A stretch of 64,000 bases of DNA from Deltaproteobacteria bacterium (GCA_030018495.1 JASEFS010000004.1:1-64000), one strand, 5' to 3'; numbered from the stretch's first letter, positions 9,363 through 17,880 are shown. The notes: a model not told the origin generated them from the letters alone. Program-made: numbers and translations.

Positions 9363-10010
9363 TTAAGTGTTCCCCATGGTCAGGTGGTAGGCCAGATTGT
9401 CCAGCTTGACGGTGAAGTCCACATTTTCCACCGCCATGCCTTCGGGCACCTGGAGCTGGGTGGGGGCGAAGTTGAGGATGGCCTTGATGCCGGCCTGAAT
9501 CAGACGCTGGGCCACAGCCTGGGCCTGGCTGGCCGGGGTGGCGATGACGCCGATCTCCACGTCTTTGTCCTTAATGGCCTGCTCCAATTCATCCAGGTGG
9601 TGGATAAGCTGACCGCTGGGCAGCCGCCGCCCCACCTTGGCGGGGTCCACGTCGAACACCGCCGCGAACTCGTAACCCTGGCGGATGAAATTCTGGTGCG
9701 CCAGCAGGGCGGAACCCAGATTCCCGATCCCTATCAGGGCCATCTTCCAGGACTTGTTAAGTCCCAGAATGCGCTTGATCTCGAAAAGCAGTTCCTTGAC
9801 GAAATACCCCACGCCCCGAATGCCGAACTCACCGAAGTAGGCGAGGTCCTTGCGGATTTGGGCCGGATTGATGCCGCACTTCTGGGCCAGCTTGTCGGAG
9901 GCGATGATCTTCACCCCTTCTTGAGCCAGGGCCTCCAGATAGCGGGAATATATGGACAAGCGAGTGATGGTGGCAGTGGGAATTTTGGAGAATTTCATCG
10001 GTTGTCGCAT
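9363..10010 (-). CDS. rex: Redox-sensing transcriptional repressor Rex
   Basis: 215 residues, full length. The N-terminal winged helix (about residues 5-80) has the typical I-P-x-A-T-I-x-R-L-S-x-Y-x-R-x-L opening and the R-K-D-L-A-Y-F-G-E-F-G-x-R-G-V-G-Y recognition region. It is followed by a Rossmann NAD(H) domain with G-I-G-N-L-G-x-A-L and an A-x-F-D-V-D acidic turn. Rex senses the NADH/NAD+ ratio and represses fermentative and respiratory genes when NADH is low. A GGAAG ribosome site supports the start. It lies downstream of the F0 genes, but a terminator between them suggests independent transcription. Confidence 0.96.
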   Translation of the reverse strand: MRQPMKFSKIPTATITRLSIYSRYLEALAQEGVKIIASDKLAQKCGINPAQIRKDLAYFGEFGIRGVGYFVKELLFEIKRILGLNKSWKMALIGIGNLGSALLAHQNFIRQGYEFAAVFDVDPAKVGRRLPSGQLIHHLDELEQAIKDKDVEIGVIATPASQAQAVAQRLIQAGIKAILNFAPTQLQVPEGMAVENVDFTVKLDNLAYHLTMGNT

Positions 10011-10067
10011 AGGTTAGCTTCCAAGCAGGACGGCAGCAAGTGGAAAAATGCACAAATCCCGGCAGTT

Positions 10068-10092
10068 AAAAGGGGGAGCGTCGAGCTCCCCC
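10068..10092 (-). terminator. Rho-independent terminator after atpE
   Basis: 8-bp stem GGGGGAGC/GCTCCCCC with a 5-base loop; read on the minus strand it is followed by TTTT. It lies 20 bases after the atpE stop. Confidence 0.75.
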
Positions 10093-10112
10093 GACTAAGT
10101 AAAAACGCTTGC

Positions 10113-10487
10113 TTAAACCTTCAGTCCCAGAGCCGCCGCGATGGGCCGGGCCATGGGGTAGGCGTACAGGATGATGAGCGCCACGACCAAAGCGTAAATA
10201 CAAAGAGACTCGATCATGGCCAAACCGATGAGCATGGTCACGGTGATCTTACCGGAAGCTTCGGGATTCCGGGCGATGCCTTCCACCGACTTCTGGATGG
10301 CGATGCCCTGGCCGATGCCGGTGCCGAAAGCGGCGATGCCGATGCCGAAGCCGGCAGCCATTACCGCGTAGCTGAAAAACGTGCCCAGACCGTTGGCCGA
10401 GGCGCCGGCAGCACCCGGCTCAGCCGCCATTGCCAGAGAAGCCCAGAGCAAGGATACCAGTAAGGTCAAACCGATTTTAACCGCCAT
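10113..10487 (-). CDS. atpE: ATP synthase F0 subunit c, with N-terminal signal sequence and sodium-type ion site
   Basis: 124 residues from the ATG that follows GAGGAGG; a longer reading start lacks such a site. It is the rotor-ring proteolipid. Residues 1-21 form a cleavable-looking signal peptide ending A-M-A, then come two transmembrane hairpin helices joined by the R-N-P-E loop. Ion-site residues are visible: Gln60, Glu93, Ser94 and Tyr98. Their spacing matches Gln32, Glu65, Ser66 and Tyr70 of the Ilyobacter tartaricus sodium ring, while the Val63 position is Met and the Thr67 position is Leu. This suggests, but does not prove, sodium coupling. It is last gene of atpZ-atpI-atpB-atpE. Confidence 0.95.
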   Translation of the reverse strand: MAVKIGLTLLVSLLWASLAMAAEPGAAGASANGLGTFFSYAVMAAGFGIGIAAFGTGIGQGIAIQKSVEGIARNPEASGKITVTMLIGLAMIESLCIYALVVALIILYAYPMARPIAAALGLKV

Positions 10488-10540
10488 GTGATCATTCCTC
10501 CTCACGAGATGTTATATGTTGATTGGCCTTCTTCCATAAA

Positions 10541-11218
10541 TCAGTGGGCGTGCTCCATGGAACCCGCAAAATACATCATGGAGAGCAAGGTAAAGATAAA
10601 GGCTTGCACGGTGCTGGTGAATACCGCCAAAAACATCATGGGCAGCGGCGCCAAAAACTTGCCGGCCAGGAGCAGGAGGATCATGAGAACCAAATCCTCA
10701 CCCATGACGTTGCCGAAGAGACGGAGTGTCAGGGAGAGCACCCGGGCCACGTGGCCGATGAGCTCAATGGGGAAAAACAGGGGCGCCAGCCATGGAATAG
10801 GTCCCAGGAAGTGCTTGATATACTTGACCCCGTGAAACTTGATGCCCAGGTAATGCGTGAAAACAAAGGTGCACAACGCCAGGGCCAAGGGGGTGTTGAT
10901 ATTTGATGTAGGAGACAAAAACCCGGGGATGAGACCGGCAAGGTTGCAGAACAGGATAAAGAGGAAAACCGTGCCGATATAAGGAAAGAAGGCCCGGCCC
11001 TCTTCACCGGTGATTTCCACCATGAACTCTTCCAGCCCGCCGACAATCAACTCCATGACGTTCTGGGCGCCCGCCGGCACCAGCGCCACCCGGCGGCTGG
11101 CCATCACACCCAGGAGCACGAGAAAGCCCATGATCAGCCAGGAGTAGGTCACATGCGGCGGCACATGAACACCGAACTTGCCTAAGATGACATCAAGAAA
11201 CAAGATGGGATGTTCCAT
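10541..11218 (-). CDS. atpB: ATP synthase F0 subunit a
   Basis: 225 residues, membrane stator subunit that forms the ion half-channels against the c-ring. Five to six hydrophobic helices are visible. The essential Arg is in L-S-L-T-L-R-L-F-G-N (Arg166), with the nearby conserved helix F-P-I-E-L-I-G-H-V-A-R. The sequence is slightly shorter than in enterobacteria but normal for the short delta-proteobacterial/Chlorobi type. The 5' end overlaps the upstream AtpI-type gene by 26 bases, which implies translational coupling. Subunit b and the F1 genes are not in this window. Confidence 0.97.
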   Translation of the reverse strand: MEHPILFLDVILGKFGVHVPPHVTYSWLIMGFLVLLGVMASRRVALVPAGAQNVMELIVGGLEEFMVEITGEEGRAFFPYIGTVFLFILFCNLAGLIPGFLSPTSNINTPLALALCTFVFTHYLGIKFHGVKYIKHFLGPIPWLAPLFFPIELIGHVARVLSLTLRLFGNVMGEDLVLMILLLLAGKFLAPLPMMFLAVFTSTVQAFIFTLLSMMYFAGSMEHAH

Positions 11219-11624
11219 GAGAAGGGTTTGCCTCCTTTTTCTTAAGCTTGATTATTTCGTTGACCGCAGCCAGTATCAGGGTTAGAACCACGGTGGAAAG
11301 CCCCAGCACCAATCCGAGGATATTGACCCAGCCGCTACTGACCAGCAGGTAAATAATAAAGAGCAACGCAAAAAACCGCAGTATTTGCCGGACTGCGAAA
11401 AAAGCCTTGGCTTGGCCCGCCGCGCCCTCGGGAAGCGCTTGGGCCCGCTCCACGAGAACTCGCAGCGCCTGGTGCAGCAGGTGAAAATTAATTACCGCCA
11501 CCAGCCCGCCGGCCAGCACTCCCAAGGCGAACTCCCCGCCTTGCCAGACATAGCCGACCCCCACCAGGATGGCCAATATCAGCCAACTGGCCGCCTTCAG
11601 GTGGCGCGGCGACATCAGCTCCAT
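11193..11624 (-). CDS. atpI: ATP synthase subunit I (AtpI family)
   Basis: 143 residues with four hydrophobic segments (about residues 12-30, 34-55, 78-100 and 102-125) and a basic C-terminus, matching the ATP synthase I family (PF03899-like). These proteins help assemble the c-ring. The 3' end overlaps atpB by 26 bases and the gene begins 7 bases after the stop of atpZ. The assignment rests on membrane topology and position directly before atpB; the family is poorly conserved in sequence. Confidence 0.82.
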   Translation of the reverse strand: MELMSPRHLKAASWLILAILVGVGYVWQGGEFALGVLAGGLVAVINFHLLHQALRVLVERAQALPEGAAGQAKAFFAVRQILRFFALLFIIYLLVSSGWVNILGLVLGLSTVVLTLILAAVNEIIKLKKKEANPSHGTSHLVS

Positions 11625-11631
11625 TCGGCCC

Positions 11632-11856
11632 TCAGGGTTTGTACCGCTTCCCCATGATATAAAGGTTGCGGAAACCGGCGATTATTCCCAAAATCAGGCC
11701 GATATAAAAAAAGATCACGTTGTCAAAGACTCCCCAGAGCCAGTAGCCGATAAGGCCGCCGATGGCGATGGCCAGCACCAGGGACAGGCCGATGGACGAA
11801 GCCTTCCAGCCGCCTTGCAGCAGTTCCTTTATAAAGTTTTTGGTTTCTTCCTTCAC
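11632..11856 (-). CDS. atpZ: AtpZ-type F0 accessory membrane protein
   Basis: 74 residues with two transmembrane helices joined by a short turn: S-I-G-L-S-L-V-L-A-I-A-I-G-G-L-I-G-Y, then I-F-F-Y-I-G-L-I-L-G-I-I-A-G-F. The G-G-x-x-G-Y and I-G-L-x-L-G-x-x-A-G blocks are the hallmarks of the AtpZ (putative F1F0 accessory, PF09527) family. It is the first gene of the F0 operon. AtpZ and AtpI have been proposed to form a magnesium/calcium channel or to assist c-ring assembly; the sequence does not decide between these. Confidence 0.82.
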   Translation of the reverse strand: MKEETKNFIKELLQGGWKASSIGLSLVLAIAIGGLIGYWLWGVFDNVIFFYIGLILGIIAGFRNLYIMGKRYKP

Positions 11857-12072
11857 TGCGGCAGGTTCTCTCCAGGGAACTTTATGATTCTTTTCACATG
11901 TGCCTAACTATCACACCCTAGAAATCAAGTCAATATTTTTTCCGAGGCATCAGGCAAGAAAACCCGGCTGTTCCCGGCAATTCAATAAATGAAGGTCAAT
12001 GCGGGCCGGCAAGGTCCGGGCGGCAATCCGGCTTCAGGAAATTGAGGCCACAGATTTTGTGCCTTTTTTCTT

Positions 12073-14541
12073 TTAGCCGTCGGCCGAGCCGCGCTGTCCC
12101 TCTTTATAAACCGGCAGTTCGATGACAAAGGTGGTGCCTTGGGGGCCGGTTTCCGCCACATAGATGCGGCCCAGATGTTTCTGAATGATGCTGTGGCTTA
12201 TAGACAGGCCCAAACCAACGCCCCTGCCCACCTCTTTGGTGGTGAAAAAGGGATCGAACAGGCGGTGCAGGTGGCTTTCCGGAATTCCCGGACCGGTATC
12301 CTGAAAGCTGACCCTGACCAAGTCGCGTTCCGGCGCCAGAGAAGTTGAAACCACCAGCCGCCCCATTCCCTCCATAGCTTCGCCGCCGTTCATGAGGAGA
12401 TTGATAAACACCTGCTCCAGCCGGTTTTTGTCGCCCAATACCGGCGGCAGGGCCGCGTCCAGATCCTTTACCAGGTCTATGTATTGGAAGAGCAGATGAT
12501 CCTCCACCAGAAAGATGACTTCGTCCAGGATGGCGTTCAGATTGAGCGGCGCCATCTTGGCGGGCATATAGCGCGAGAATTCCAGCAAACCCTGAACGAT
12601 CTCTTTGCAGCGGGTCGCTTCCCGCACAATTTTTTCGATCTGGGCCCATTCAGGCCGGCTTTTATCAAGGTCTTCCAGCAGCAGGTAACTTAAAACCAGA
12701 ATGCTTCCCAGGGGGTTGTTGATTTCGTGGGCCACGCCCGCGGCCAGGTGGCCCAGGGCGGCCAGCTTTTCGGTGCGGGCCAGATGCTCTTCCAGTTGCT
12801 TTTTATGGGTGATATCCCTGATATGAGTCTGGCTGGCCGGCTGGCCGTCATAGGTAGTGGGGAAGGAAATCACTTCCAATTCAAATTTACTGCCGTCCTT
12901 TTTGACTCCCTTGATTTCAAAAACCCGGGGGCGAGGGCCGCCCCGCAGGAAATGGAGAAGACGCCGCGCCGCCGAGGTCTGGGGAGGCAGCTCCACAAAC
13001 TGGCGCACATCCCGCCCCAGCATTTCTTCCGGATCCTCATAACCGAACATGCTGACGCAGGCGCGGTTGACATAAAGAAGCTTCAGTTTGCTGTGCAGGA
13101 TGATGCCGTCCAGGGAGGACTCCACCAGTTGGCGGAACTTTTCCTCGGAAATTTTCAATTCCCGGGCCAACTGTTCCCGCTCGGTCAGGTCCACGATGGC
13201 CTGCACTGCCCCCTGTATTTGCCCCTTCTCATCATAGATGGGCGAGGAGGTATTATAAAAATAGCGCTCCCGGCCCTGAAAATCGGGGAAATACTCATAG
13301 GCCTCAAAGGCTACCGGCAGGTTCGGGGAACGCTTGAGGTTTTTGTTGCCGAAGAATTTTTCCAGGGCTTTGAAGTTCTGCTCCACCACCAAAGAGGCCA
13401 TGCTGGGACCTTCGTGGGAATAGAAGGGCAGCCAGTAACTGTAGGCGCCCACCATTTCCTGGCGAGAGCAGCCCGTGAGCTCCTCACAGGCCCGGTTCCA
13501 GTAAATGATGCGGTGGTTGCAGTCAATGACAAAAGTGGGAATGGGCATGCCCTCCAAAATACCTTCGGTGGTCTTCTTTTCCCGCAGCAGTTCCACTTCG
13601 GTGCGCTTGCGTTCGCTGATATCTTTGATGAACCCCTCGTATCCCGCCACCTTGTTGTCTTTATGCCGGCGGATAATGCCGGTGAGGAGCACCGGCACCT
13701 CTCCCCCGCCCTTTTGTTTCAAAGACATCTCCAAATCCCGGGCAAACCCTTCGGCTTCGACAGTCAGTTGAAAGCGTTCCCAATCATAAGGGTTCTGAAA
13801 AATCTCGCGGATATTCAAACGCTCCAGGATTTCAGATTTGGAATCAAAGCCCAGCAATTCCACCCCGGCGGGGTTCACGTCCAGGAAACGGCCCTGCTGG
13901 TCGGTGACAAAGATCATGTCTTTGAAGCCTTCAAAAATCCGGCGGTATCGGGTTTCCGAGCGGCGCAGGTCCTGGTACAGGCGGGCGTTGGCGGTGGCCA
14001 GACCCACCTGGTTCCCCAGGATGCTGTAAAAATCAGGAGGAAAGGCCCGGAAGGTGGCCGGGTCGTTGGCCGCCAGGTTAAGGAACCCGGTGACCTGATC
14101 CCGGTATTTCAGGGGAATGCTGACCACTGAAGTGAAGCGCGGATCGGCTTGGATCAATTCCGAGAACGTGGAGGTGGCCAAGCGGTTATCGGCATGAATA
14201 TCATCGATTACCAGGGGCAGATAAGCACGGGAAAGATAAGGGCCGATTATGTTCTCCAACTGGCGGCCGGAAAGCTGTTCCAGATATTCCGACAGAAAGC
14301 CCTGAGCCGCCACATTGCTCAGGTGTTTCCGGTCTTTGTCCCAGAGCAGCAGCAAACCGGCATCTATCTGGAAAAAATCCAGGACGGACTCGAGCACCAG
14401 ATTGACGATCTCCTGCAGGTCTATGGCAAAAGCGGAGATAATGGCCAGTTCATTAAAAAGCGCCAGTTCCCGGCAGTGGATGTGCAATTCCCGGCCGAGT
14501 TTCGCTCGCGCTTTAACATCGCTACGGGCTATGGGCTTCAT
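12073..14541 (-). CDS. GAF-PAS3 sensor histidine kinase, cytoplasmic
   Basis: 822 residues. Order: GAF-like domain (about 25-195), three PAS domains (about 196-315, 320-455 and 465-585, the first two each followed by a D-I-S-E-R or D-L-T-E-R PAC end), then HisKA and HATPase_c. The phospho-acceptor is His605 in V-A-H-E-I-N-N-P-L-G. The N box reads N-L-L-M-N-G-G-E-A, with Gly for the common Ala, and the G1/G2 boxes D-T-G-P-G-I-P and G-V-G-L-G-L-S are intact, so it should be active. No transmembrane segment or signal peptide is seen, so it senses an intracellular cue. No receiver gene is adjacent; its partner is unknown. A GTGTCA-N5-TGACAC palindrome lies about 40 bases upstream of its start. 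Confidence 0.92.
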   Translation of the reverse strand: MKPIARSDVKARAKLGRELHIHCRELALFNELAIISAFAIDLQEIVNLVLESVLDFFQIDAGLLLLWDKDRKHLSNVAAQGFLSEYLEQLSGRQLENIIGPYLSRAYLPLVIDDIHADNRLATSTFSELIQADPRFTSVVSIPLKYRDQVTGFLNLAANDPATFRAFPPDFYSILGNQVGLATANARLYQDLRRSETRYRRIFEGFKDMIFVTDQQGRFLDVNPAGVELLGFDSKSEILERLNIREIFQNPYDWERFQLTVEAEGFARDLEMSLKQKGGGEVPVLLTGIIRRHKDNKVAGYEGFIKDISERKRTEVELLREKKTTEGILEGMPIPTFVIDCNHRIIYWNRACEELTGCSRQEMVGAYSYWLPFYSHEGPSMASLVVEQNFKALEKFFGNKNLKRSPNLPVAFEAYEYFPDFQGRERYFYNTSSPIYDEKGQIQGAVQAIVDLTEREQLARELKISEEKFRQLVESSLDGIILHSKLKLLYVNRACVSMFGYEDPEEMLGRDVRQFVELPPQTSAARRLLHFLRGGPRPRVFEIKGVKKDGSKFELEVISFPTTYDGQPASQTHIRDITHKKQLEEHLARTEKLAALGHLAAGVAHEINNPLGSILVLSYLLLEDLDKSRPEWAQIEKIVREATRCKEIVQGLLEFSRYMPAKMAPLNLNAILDEVIFLVEDHLLFQYIDLVKDLDAALPPVLGDKNRLEQVFINLLMNGGEAMEGMGRLVVSTSLAPERDLVRVSFQDTGPGIPESHLHRLFDPFFTTKEVGRGVGLGLSISHSIIQKHLGRIYVAETGPQGTTFVIELPVYKEGQRGSADG

Positions 14542-14580
14542 AATCCCGGCTCCCAGCAGGGTGAGGCCTGCTTAATGCTT

Positions 14581-14597
14581 GTGTCACTCTCTGACAC
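14581..14597. promoter_or_regulatory. Perfect palindrome upstream of the sensor kinase (possible operator)
   Basis: GTGTCA-N5-TGACAC, a 6-bp inverted repeat with a 5-base centre, lies in the 139-base gap between the kinase start and the gmk stop. Its size and position would suit a dimeric regulator, but no promoter elements were convincing around it. Confidence 0.35.
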
Positions 14598-14680
14598 GGG
14601 CGGCAAAAAATCCCGCTATGACCGACTTCAAGTTGAATTAATAGTAACAAAACCGGAGTCTGTGTGAAAGGCGAAGAAAG

Positions 14681-15280
14681 CTAGAGGAAACGCGGGGCGA
14701 GGTGCGGCCAGACGCGGCTGGTCCGAAGGCGGCAGGCGGTAAGAATGGCTCCGAGCTGCTCCAGCGCCTGCTCTACCTCATCGTTTATCACCAGAAAATC
14801 ATAGCGCGGAACCTCCTTGAGCTCAGCCCGGCCCTGTTCGAGCCGGCGGGCCAGCTCAGCCGGTGCCAAATCGCCCCTGGCGCTAAGACGATGCTCCAGT
14901 TCTTCCAAGTCTGGAGGCAGGATGAAAATCAGCACAGCTTCGGGAAAGTGCCTTTTAATGGCCTCAGCCCCTCGGGTGTCCAAGTCAAAGACCAGATCGC
15001 TTCCCTCGGTCAGCGCACCTTTAATCCACTCAATGGCAGTGCCGTACCAGTAACCGAACTGCTCCACCCACTCGGCCAGGTCTCCCTGCTCCTTAAGACG
15101 GTGAAATTCCTCCGGACTGACAAAAAAATAGTCCCGGCCGTGAACTTCTCCGGGACGCGGCGGGCGGGTTGTGTAGGAAACCGAAAATCTCAGGCGGTTG
15201 TCCGTCTTTAATAATCTTTTAAGAAGTGTGGTTTTCCCCGTACCCGAAGGAGCGGTGATGACAAATATGTTGCCGGCCAC
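14681..15280 (-). CDS. gmk: Guanylate kinase
   Basis: 199 residues, full length; converts GMP plus ATP to GDP plus ADP. The P-loop A-P-S-G-T-G-K-T-T is at residues about 9-17, followed by the GMP-binding segment S-V-S-Y-T-T-R-P-P-R-P-G-E and G-R-D-Y-F-F. The start is a GTG that directly abuts the stop codon of remA, with a GAGG ribosome site inside the end of remA, so the two are translationally coupled. The order yicC-remA-gmk is common in Desulfobacterota and Firmicutes. Confidence 0.96.
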   Translation of the reverse strand: MAGNIFVITAPSGTGKTTLLKRLLKTDNRLRFSVSYTTRPPRPGEVHGRDYFFVSPEEFHRLKEQGDLAEWVEQFGYWYGTAIEWIKGALTEGSDLVFDLDTRGAEAIKRHFPEAVLIFILPPDLEELEHRLSARGDLAPAELARRLEQGRAELKEVPRYDFLVINDEVEQALEQLGAILTACRLRTSRVWPHLAPRFL

Positions 15281-15565
15281 CTATGCCTCTTTCATCAGGG
15301 CCTCCAGGCGGGTGGAGCCGAGATGGTTGCCGTTAAGCCGTTGAGAAATGGTTTCCACATGCACTGCTGAGAGGATTACATGATTGCTGTCTGTAATAAT
15401 AATGGAGCGGGTCCTGCGGCCGTGGGTGGCGTCTATCAGGCGCTGGCCGGTCCGGGCTTCCTCCCGGAGGCGCTTGCTGGGGGCCGAATTGGGCAAAATT
15501 ACGGCCACCACCCGGCTGGAGAGCACCGTGTTGCCGAAGCCGATGTTGACTGAGCGTTCCTCCAT
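15281..15565 (-). CDS. remA: RemA-family DNA-binding protein (DUF370)
   Basis: 94 residues, with the family core [21 protein letters not shown]-x-G-R-R-T-R and [13 protein letters not shown]. RemA is a small oligomeric DNA-binding regulator; in Bacillus it activates biofilm matrix genes. Its role outside Bacillus is not established, but the gene is regularly found between yicC and gmk, as here. An AAGGAGGG ribosome site fixes the start. Confidence 0.93.
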   Translation of the reverse strand: MEERSVNIGFGNTVLSSRVVAVILPNSAPSKRLREEARTGQRLIDATHGRRTRSIIITDSNHVILSAVHVETISQRLNGNHLGSTRLEALMKEA

Positions 15566-15703
15566 AGTCCCTCCTTATTGGTTTATGCCAGATTGCCCTT
15601 CAAAAGAACCGAAGATATGCAGGGGCCGGTCCACGTGTCGACCCCCTGCCGGGCAGGACACGCACTGTCCTCCCCTATGAAAATTGTTAAACGCGACTTG
15701 CTG

Positions 15704-16597
15704 TTACTCGATATTCTGCACTTGCTCACGCAGCCGCTCCAGACAACCTTTAACTTCCACCACTGCCTGGGCGATCACCAGATCGTTGGCCTTGGCTCCT
15801 ATGGTGTTAACCTCCCGGAGCATCTCCTGCAACAGGAACTCCAATTTTCGGCCTACCGGCCCAAGTTCTTCGCCGTTTTGCAAGTTTTCCCAAAATTGCA
15901 CCAGATGAGATTCCAGCCGGGTGAGCTCCTCGGTGATATCCCGTCGTTCCGCCAGAAAGGCCACTTCCTGGGCCAGACGGGTTTCATCCACCCCTCCCGT
16001 CTCCGCCAGTATTTCCGCCGTACGGGCCTTGATTTTATCCTGCCATTGCAAGGGCAAAGTTTCGGCCTGGACCTTGACACGCGCCACCGTCTGCTCAATG
16101 TCCTTTACATATTTCCGCATTTCTGCGGCCAGAGCCGCGCCCTCGTTGATTCGCATCTGATCCACAACGTCCAGGGCCTGGCTCAGGGCCTGGGCCAGAA
16201 ATCCCCAGACCTCCTCTATTTCCGGGATTTCCCGCTCCTTGGTGATAAAAAAGTCCGCGAACCTGAGATAATGCTCCAGCCGCAAGGGCTCTTCAAGCGC
16301 GGCGGCTGCGGTCAGTTCCGTCAACATTTTACGCGTTTCATTTACCAGGCTTGGATCCAGCTTGAGAGAGAAGGCAAATTCCGGTTTGCTTTCCCAGGAA
16401 AGCTGCATCTCCAGACGGCCTCTCTGGAGGCGGCTCTTGATGGTTTTCCGAAATCTGTCCTCCAGAGCCCATAAGTGCTTGGGCAGGTTGAGGGAAAGGT
16501 CGAGAAACCGGTGGTTAAGGGTGCGCAGCTCAACAATCCATTTTTGGGCTGGGGATTCCGCCTCTCCCCGCCCATATCCAGTCATACTCTTGATCAT
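15704..16597 (-). CDS. yicC: YicC-family endoribonuclease
   Basis: 297 residues, full length. The N-terminal block M-I-K-S-M-T-G-Y-G-R and E-L-R-T-L-N-H-R-F-L-D and the C-terminal E-x-x-R-L-x-x-H-L and G-R-K-L-E-F-L-L-Q-E-M-x-R-E-x-N-T-I-G-x-K-A motifs (the last typical of DUF1732) are all present. YicC proteins are metal-dependent RNases, shown in E. coli to act on RyhB and in B. subtilis as YloC. The gene begins one base after the stop of the DUF4416 gene. Confidence 0.95.
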   Translation of the reverse strand: MIKSMTGYGRGEAESPAQKWIVELRTLNHRFLDLSLNLPKHLWALEDRFRKTIKSRLQRGRLEMQLSWESKPEFAFSLKLDPSLVNETRKMLTELTAAAALEEPLRLEHYLRFADFFITKEREIPEIEEVWGFLAQALSQALDVVDQMRINEGAALAAEMRKYVKDIEQTVARVKVQAETLPLQWQDKIKARTAEILAETGGVDETRLAQEVAFLAERRDITEELTRLESHLVQFWENLQNGEELGPVGRKLEFLLQEMLREVNTIGAKANDLVIAQAVVEVKGCLERLREQVQNIE

Positions 16598-16598
16598 A

Positions 16599-17129
16599 TT
16601 AAGCCAGAATCTGTAACTGCCAGAGATATTTGCGCCGGATCAAGCCCAACAAGGCCGACATTTCCTTTTCGGCGTAATCTGGATAGCTCCACGGCAAAGC
16701 CTGAAACTCACCTTGCGAGTAAACCAGGGTCACCTCGCCGAAAATGCCGTGCTTCAAATAGAGACGGTGGGTGTAATTCTTGCCCGTGGCCAGCACCAGG
16801 CGTTCTTTGGCCACATAGCCGATATCAATGTTGACGAGACGCCGGCCGCCCAGGGAGAATTCCTTCTCCACGCCGTTAGTGAGGACCTTCCACCGGGCCA
16901 GACAGGCAGGGTCGGCCAGGTGAAGGAAAGAAGTGCAGCGCCGAACCAGGTCCGGACCCATCTCCCGGTCGTAATATTTGGTGGCCGTAAAAGGCCGCCA
17001 GGGCCCCAGCAGATCCGGGGGACCAAAAAAATCGGCCAAGTGGCGCATTACTGGTTCGCCGATATCCCGGCGGGCCATAATCAAACTGGCTATGGGCTTC
17101 ACCGGCAGCGGCGGCCTGGGCTCACTCAT
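16599..17129 (-). CDS. DUF4416 family protein
   Basis: 176 residues. It matches the general pattern of DUF4416: P-V-K-P-I-A-S-L-I-M at the N-terminus, T-K-Y-Y-D-R-E-M-G, R-R-L-V-N-I-D-I-G-Y, L-A-T-G-K-N-Y-T-H-R and a Trp/Tyr-rich end (W-S-Y-P-D-Y). The function is unknown. The family is largely restricted to Desulfobacterota, Nitrospirae and relatives, and its genes often sit next to yicC, as here with a one-base gap. It is the first gene of DUF4416-yicC-remA-gmk, with a plausible promoter just upstream. Confidence 0.85.
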   Translation of the reverse strand: MSEPRPPLPVKPIASLIMARRDIGEPVMRHLADFFGPPDLLGPWRPFTATKYYDREMGPDLVRRCTSFLHLADPACLARWKVLTNGVEKEFSLGGRRLVNIDIGYVAKERLVLATGKNYTHRLYLKHGIFGEVTLVYSQGEFQALPWSYPDYAEKEMSALLGLIRRKYLWQLQILA

Positions 17130-17151
17130 TGCTTACCCTGATAAGGATAAT

Positions 17152-17180
17152 ATCATAGGCAAAGCAGCTTCAGAAATCAA
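17152..17180 (-). promoter_or_regulatory. Probable sigma-70 promoter of the DUF4416-yicC-remA-gmk operon
   Basis: Reading on the minus strand: TTGATT, 17-base spacer, TATGAT (four of six and five of six consensus bases), with the start codon 23 bases past the -10 element. Confidence 0.5.
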
Positions 17181-17505
17181 TGAAATTTTCTTGTGAAAAC
17201 TTGCACATTTAGATTTTGCCCCCAGGAATTTCCTTAGTCAAAAATAAGATATTATGTGGCATTAAAAGATCAATATAGAAGAGTGCAAAGGAAATTCTGT
17301 TCTCTTGTGATAGTCTTCTCTAAGTATGGTTCAATTGGGGGTAAAGCTGAAAATCGAAATCAGTTACGGAAGTTGCCGCGCTTAAAATACGACTTCAGGT
17401 TTGTGAGGGTGGGTTGTGTCCCAAAAATTCTTCCTGGCAGGATGATAAATTGTTATATTTGGAAGCGGCGGCGCCGAGCCGACTTGCCGCGTTCAGGCAG
17501 CGAAG
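17181..17505. other. AT-rich intergenic region between divergent operons
   Basis: The 376-base gap between the DUF4416 gene and hypA is clearly more AT-rich than its surroundings. Apart from the minus-strand promoter at its left edge I find no gene, terminator or RNA in it, and no convincing plus-strand promoter for hypA. Confidence 0.5.
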
Positions 17506-17880
17506 ATGCACGAATACGCTTTTATGCAGGAAGTCATCAACGCCATATTGGCGCAAATTTCAGAGGCCGCTTCTCCCCCCATTGCCGAAGTGGTCCTCAG
17601 GGTAGGAGTGTTTGAGATTCATTCCGAAGCCGCAGCCCGGCAGGCTTTCACGGTGCTGGCCCAGGGAACCCCTCTGGAGCGGGCGCGGCTCAGACTGACG
17701 GTCATCCCGCCCCGCTGCGAGTGCCGGTCCTGCGGCTATGCGGCTCCCTTCGCCCTTGAACATCACCATCATCACGAGCCGTTCCCGGTGGCGGAGTGCC
17801 CTCAGTGTGGCCTGTTGGCATCACTGACCGGCGGCCGCGGCGTTGAGTCCTTAGAGCTGATTATGGAAGATGCCGAATAG
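17506..17880 (+). CDS. hypA: HypA-like nickel/zinc metallochaperone with histidine-rich zinc domain
   Basis: 124 residues. The conserved nickel ligand His2 (M-H-E start) is present, followed by the Q-E-V-I-N-A-I helix. The zinc site is C-E-C-R-S-C-G and C-P-Q-C-G. Between the two CxxC pairs is E-H-H-H-H-H-E, an extra histidine run not seen in ordinary HypA proteins. HypA delivers nickel to [NiFe] hydrogenase with HypB. No hydrogenase or other hyp gene is near; the gene is 11 bases upstream of queE. The start ATG has only a weak ribosome site, but His2 argues for it. Confidence 0.85.
   Translation: MHEYAFMQEVINAILAQISEAASPPIAEVVLRVGVFEIHSEAAARQAFTVLAQGTPLERARLRLTVIPPRCECRSCGYAAPFALEHHHHHEPFPVAECPQCGLLASLTGGRGVESLELIMEDAE

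Noticed and set aside
9312-10463. 383-codon open frame opposite rex and atpE
   Set aside because: It runs across two well-identified genes and a terminator on the other strand; no motif of its own.
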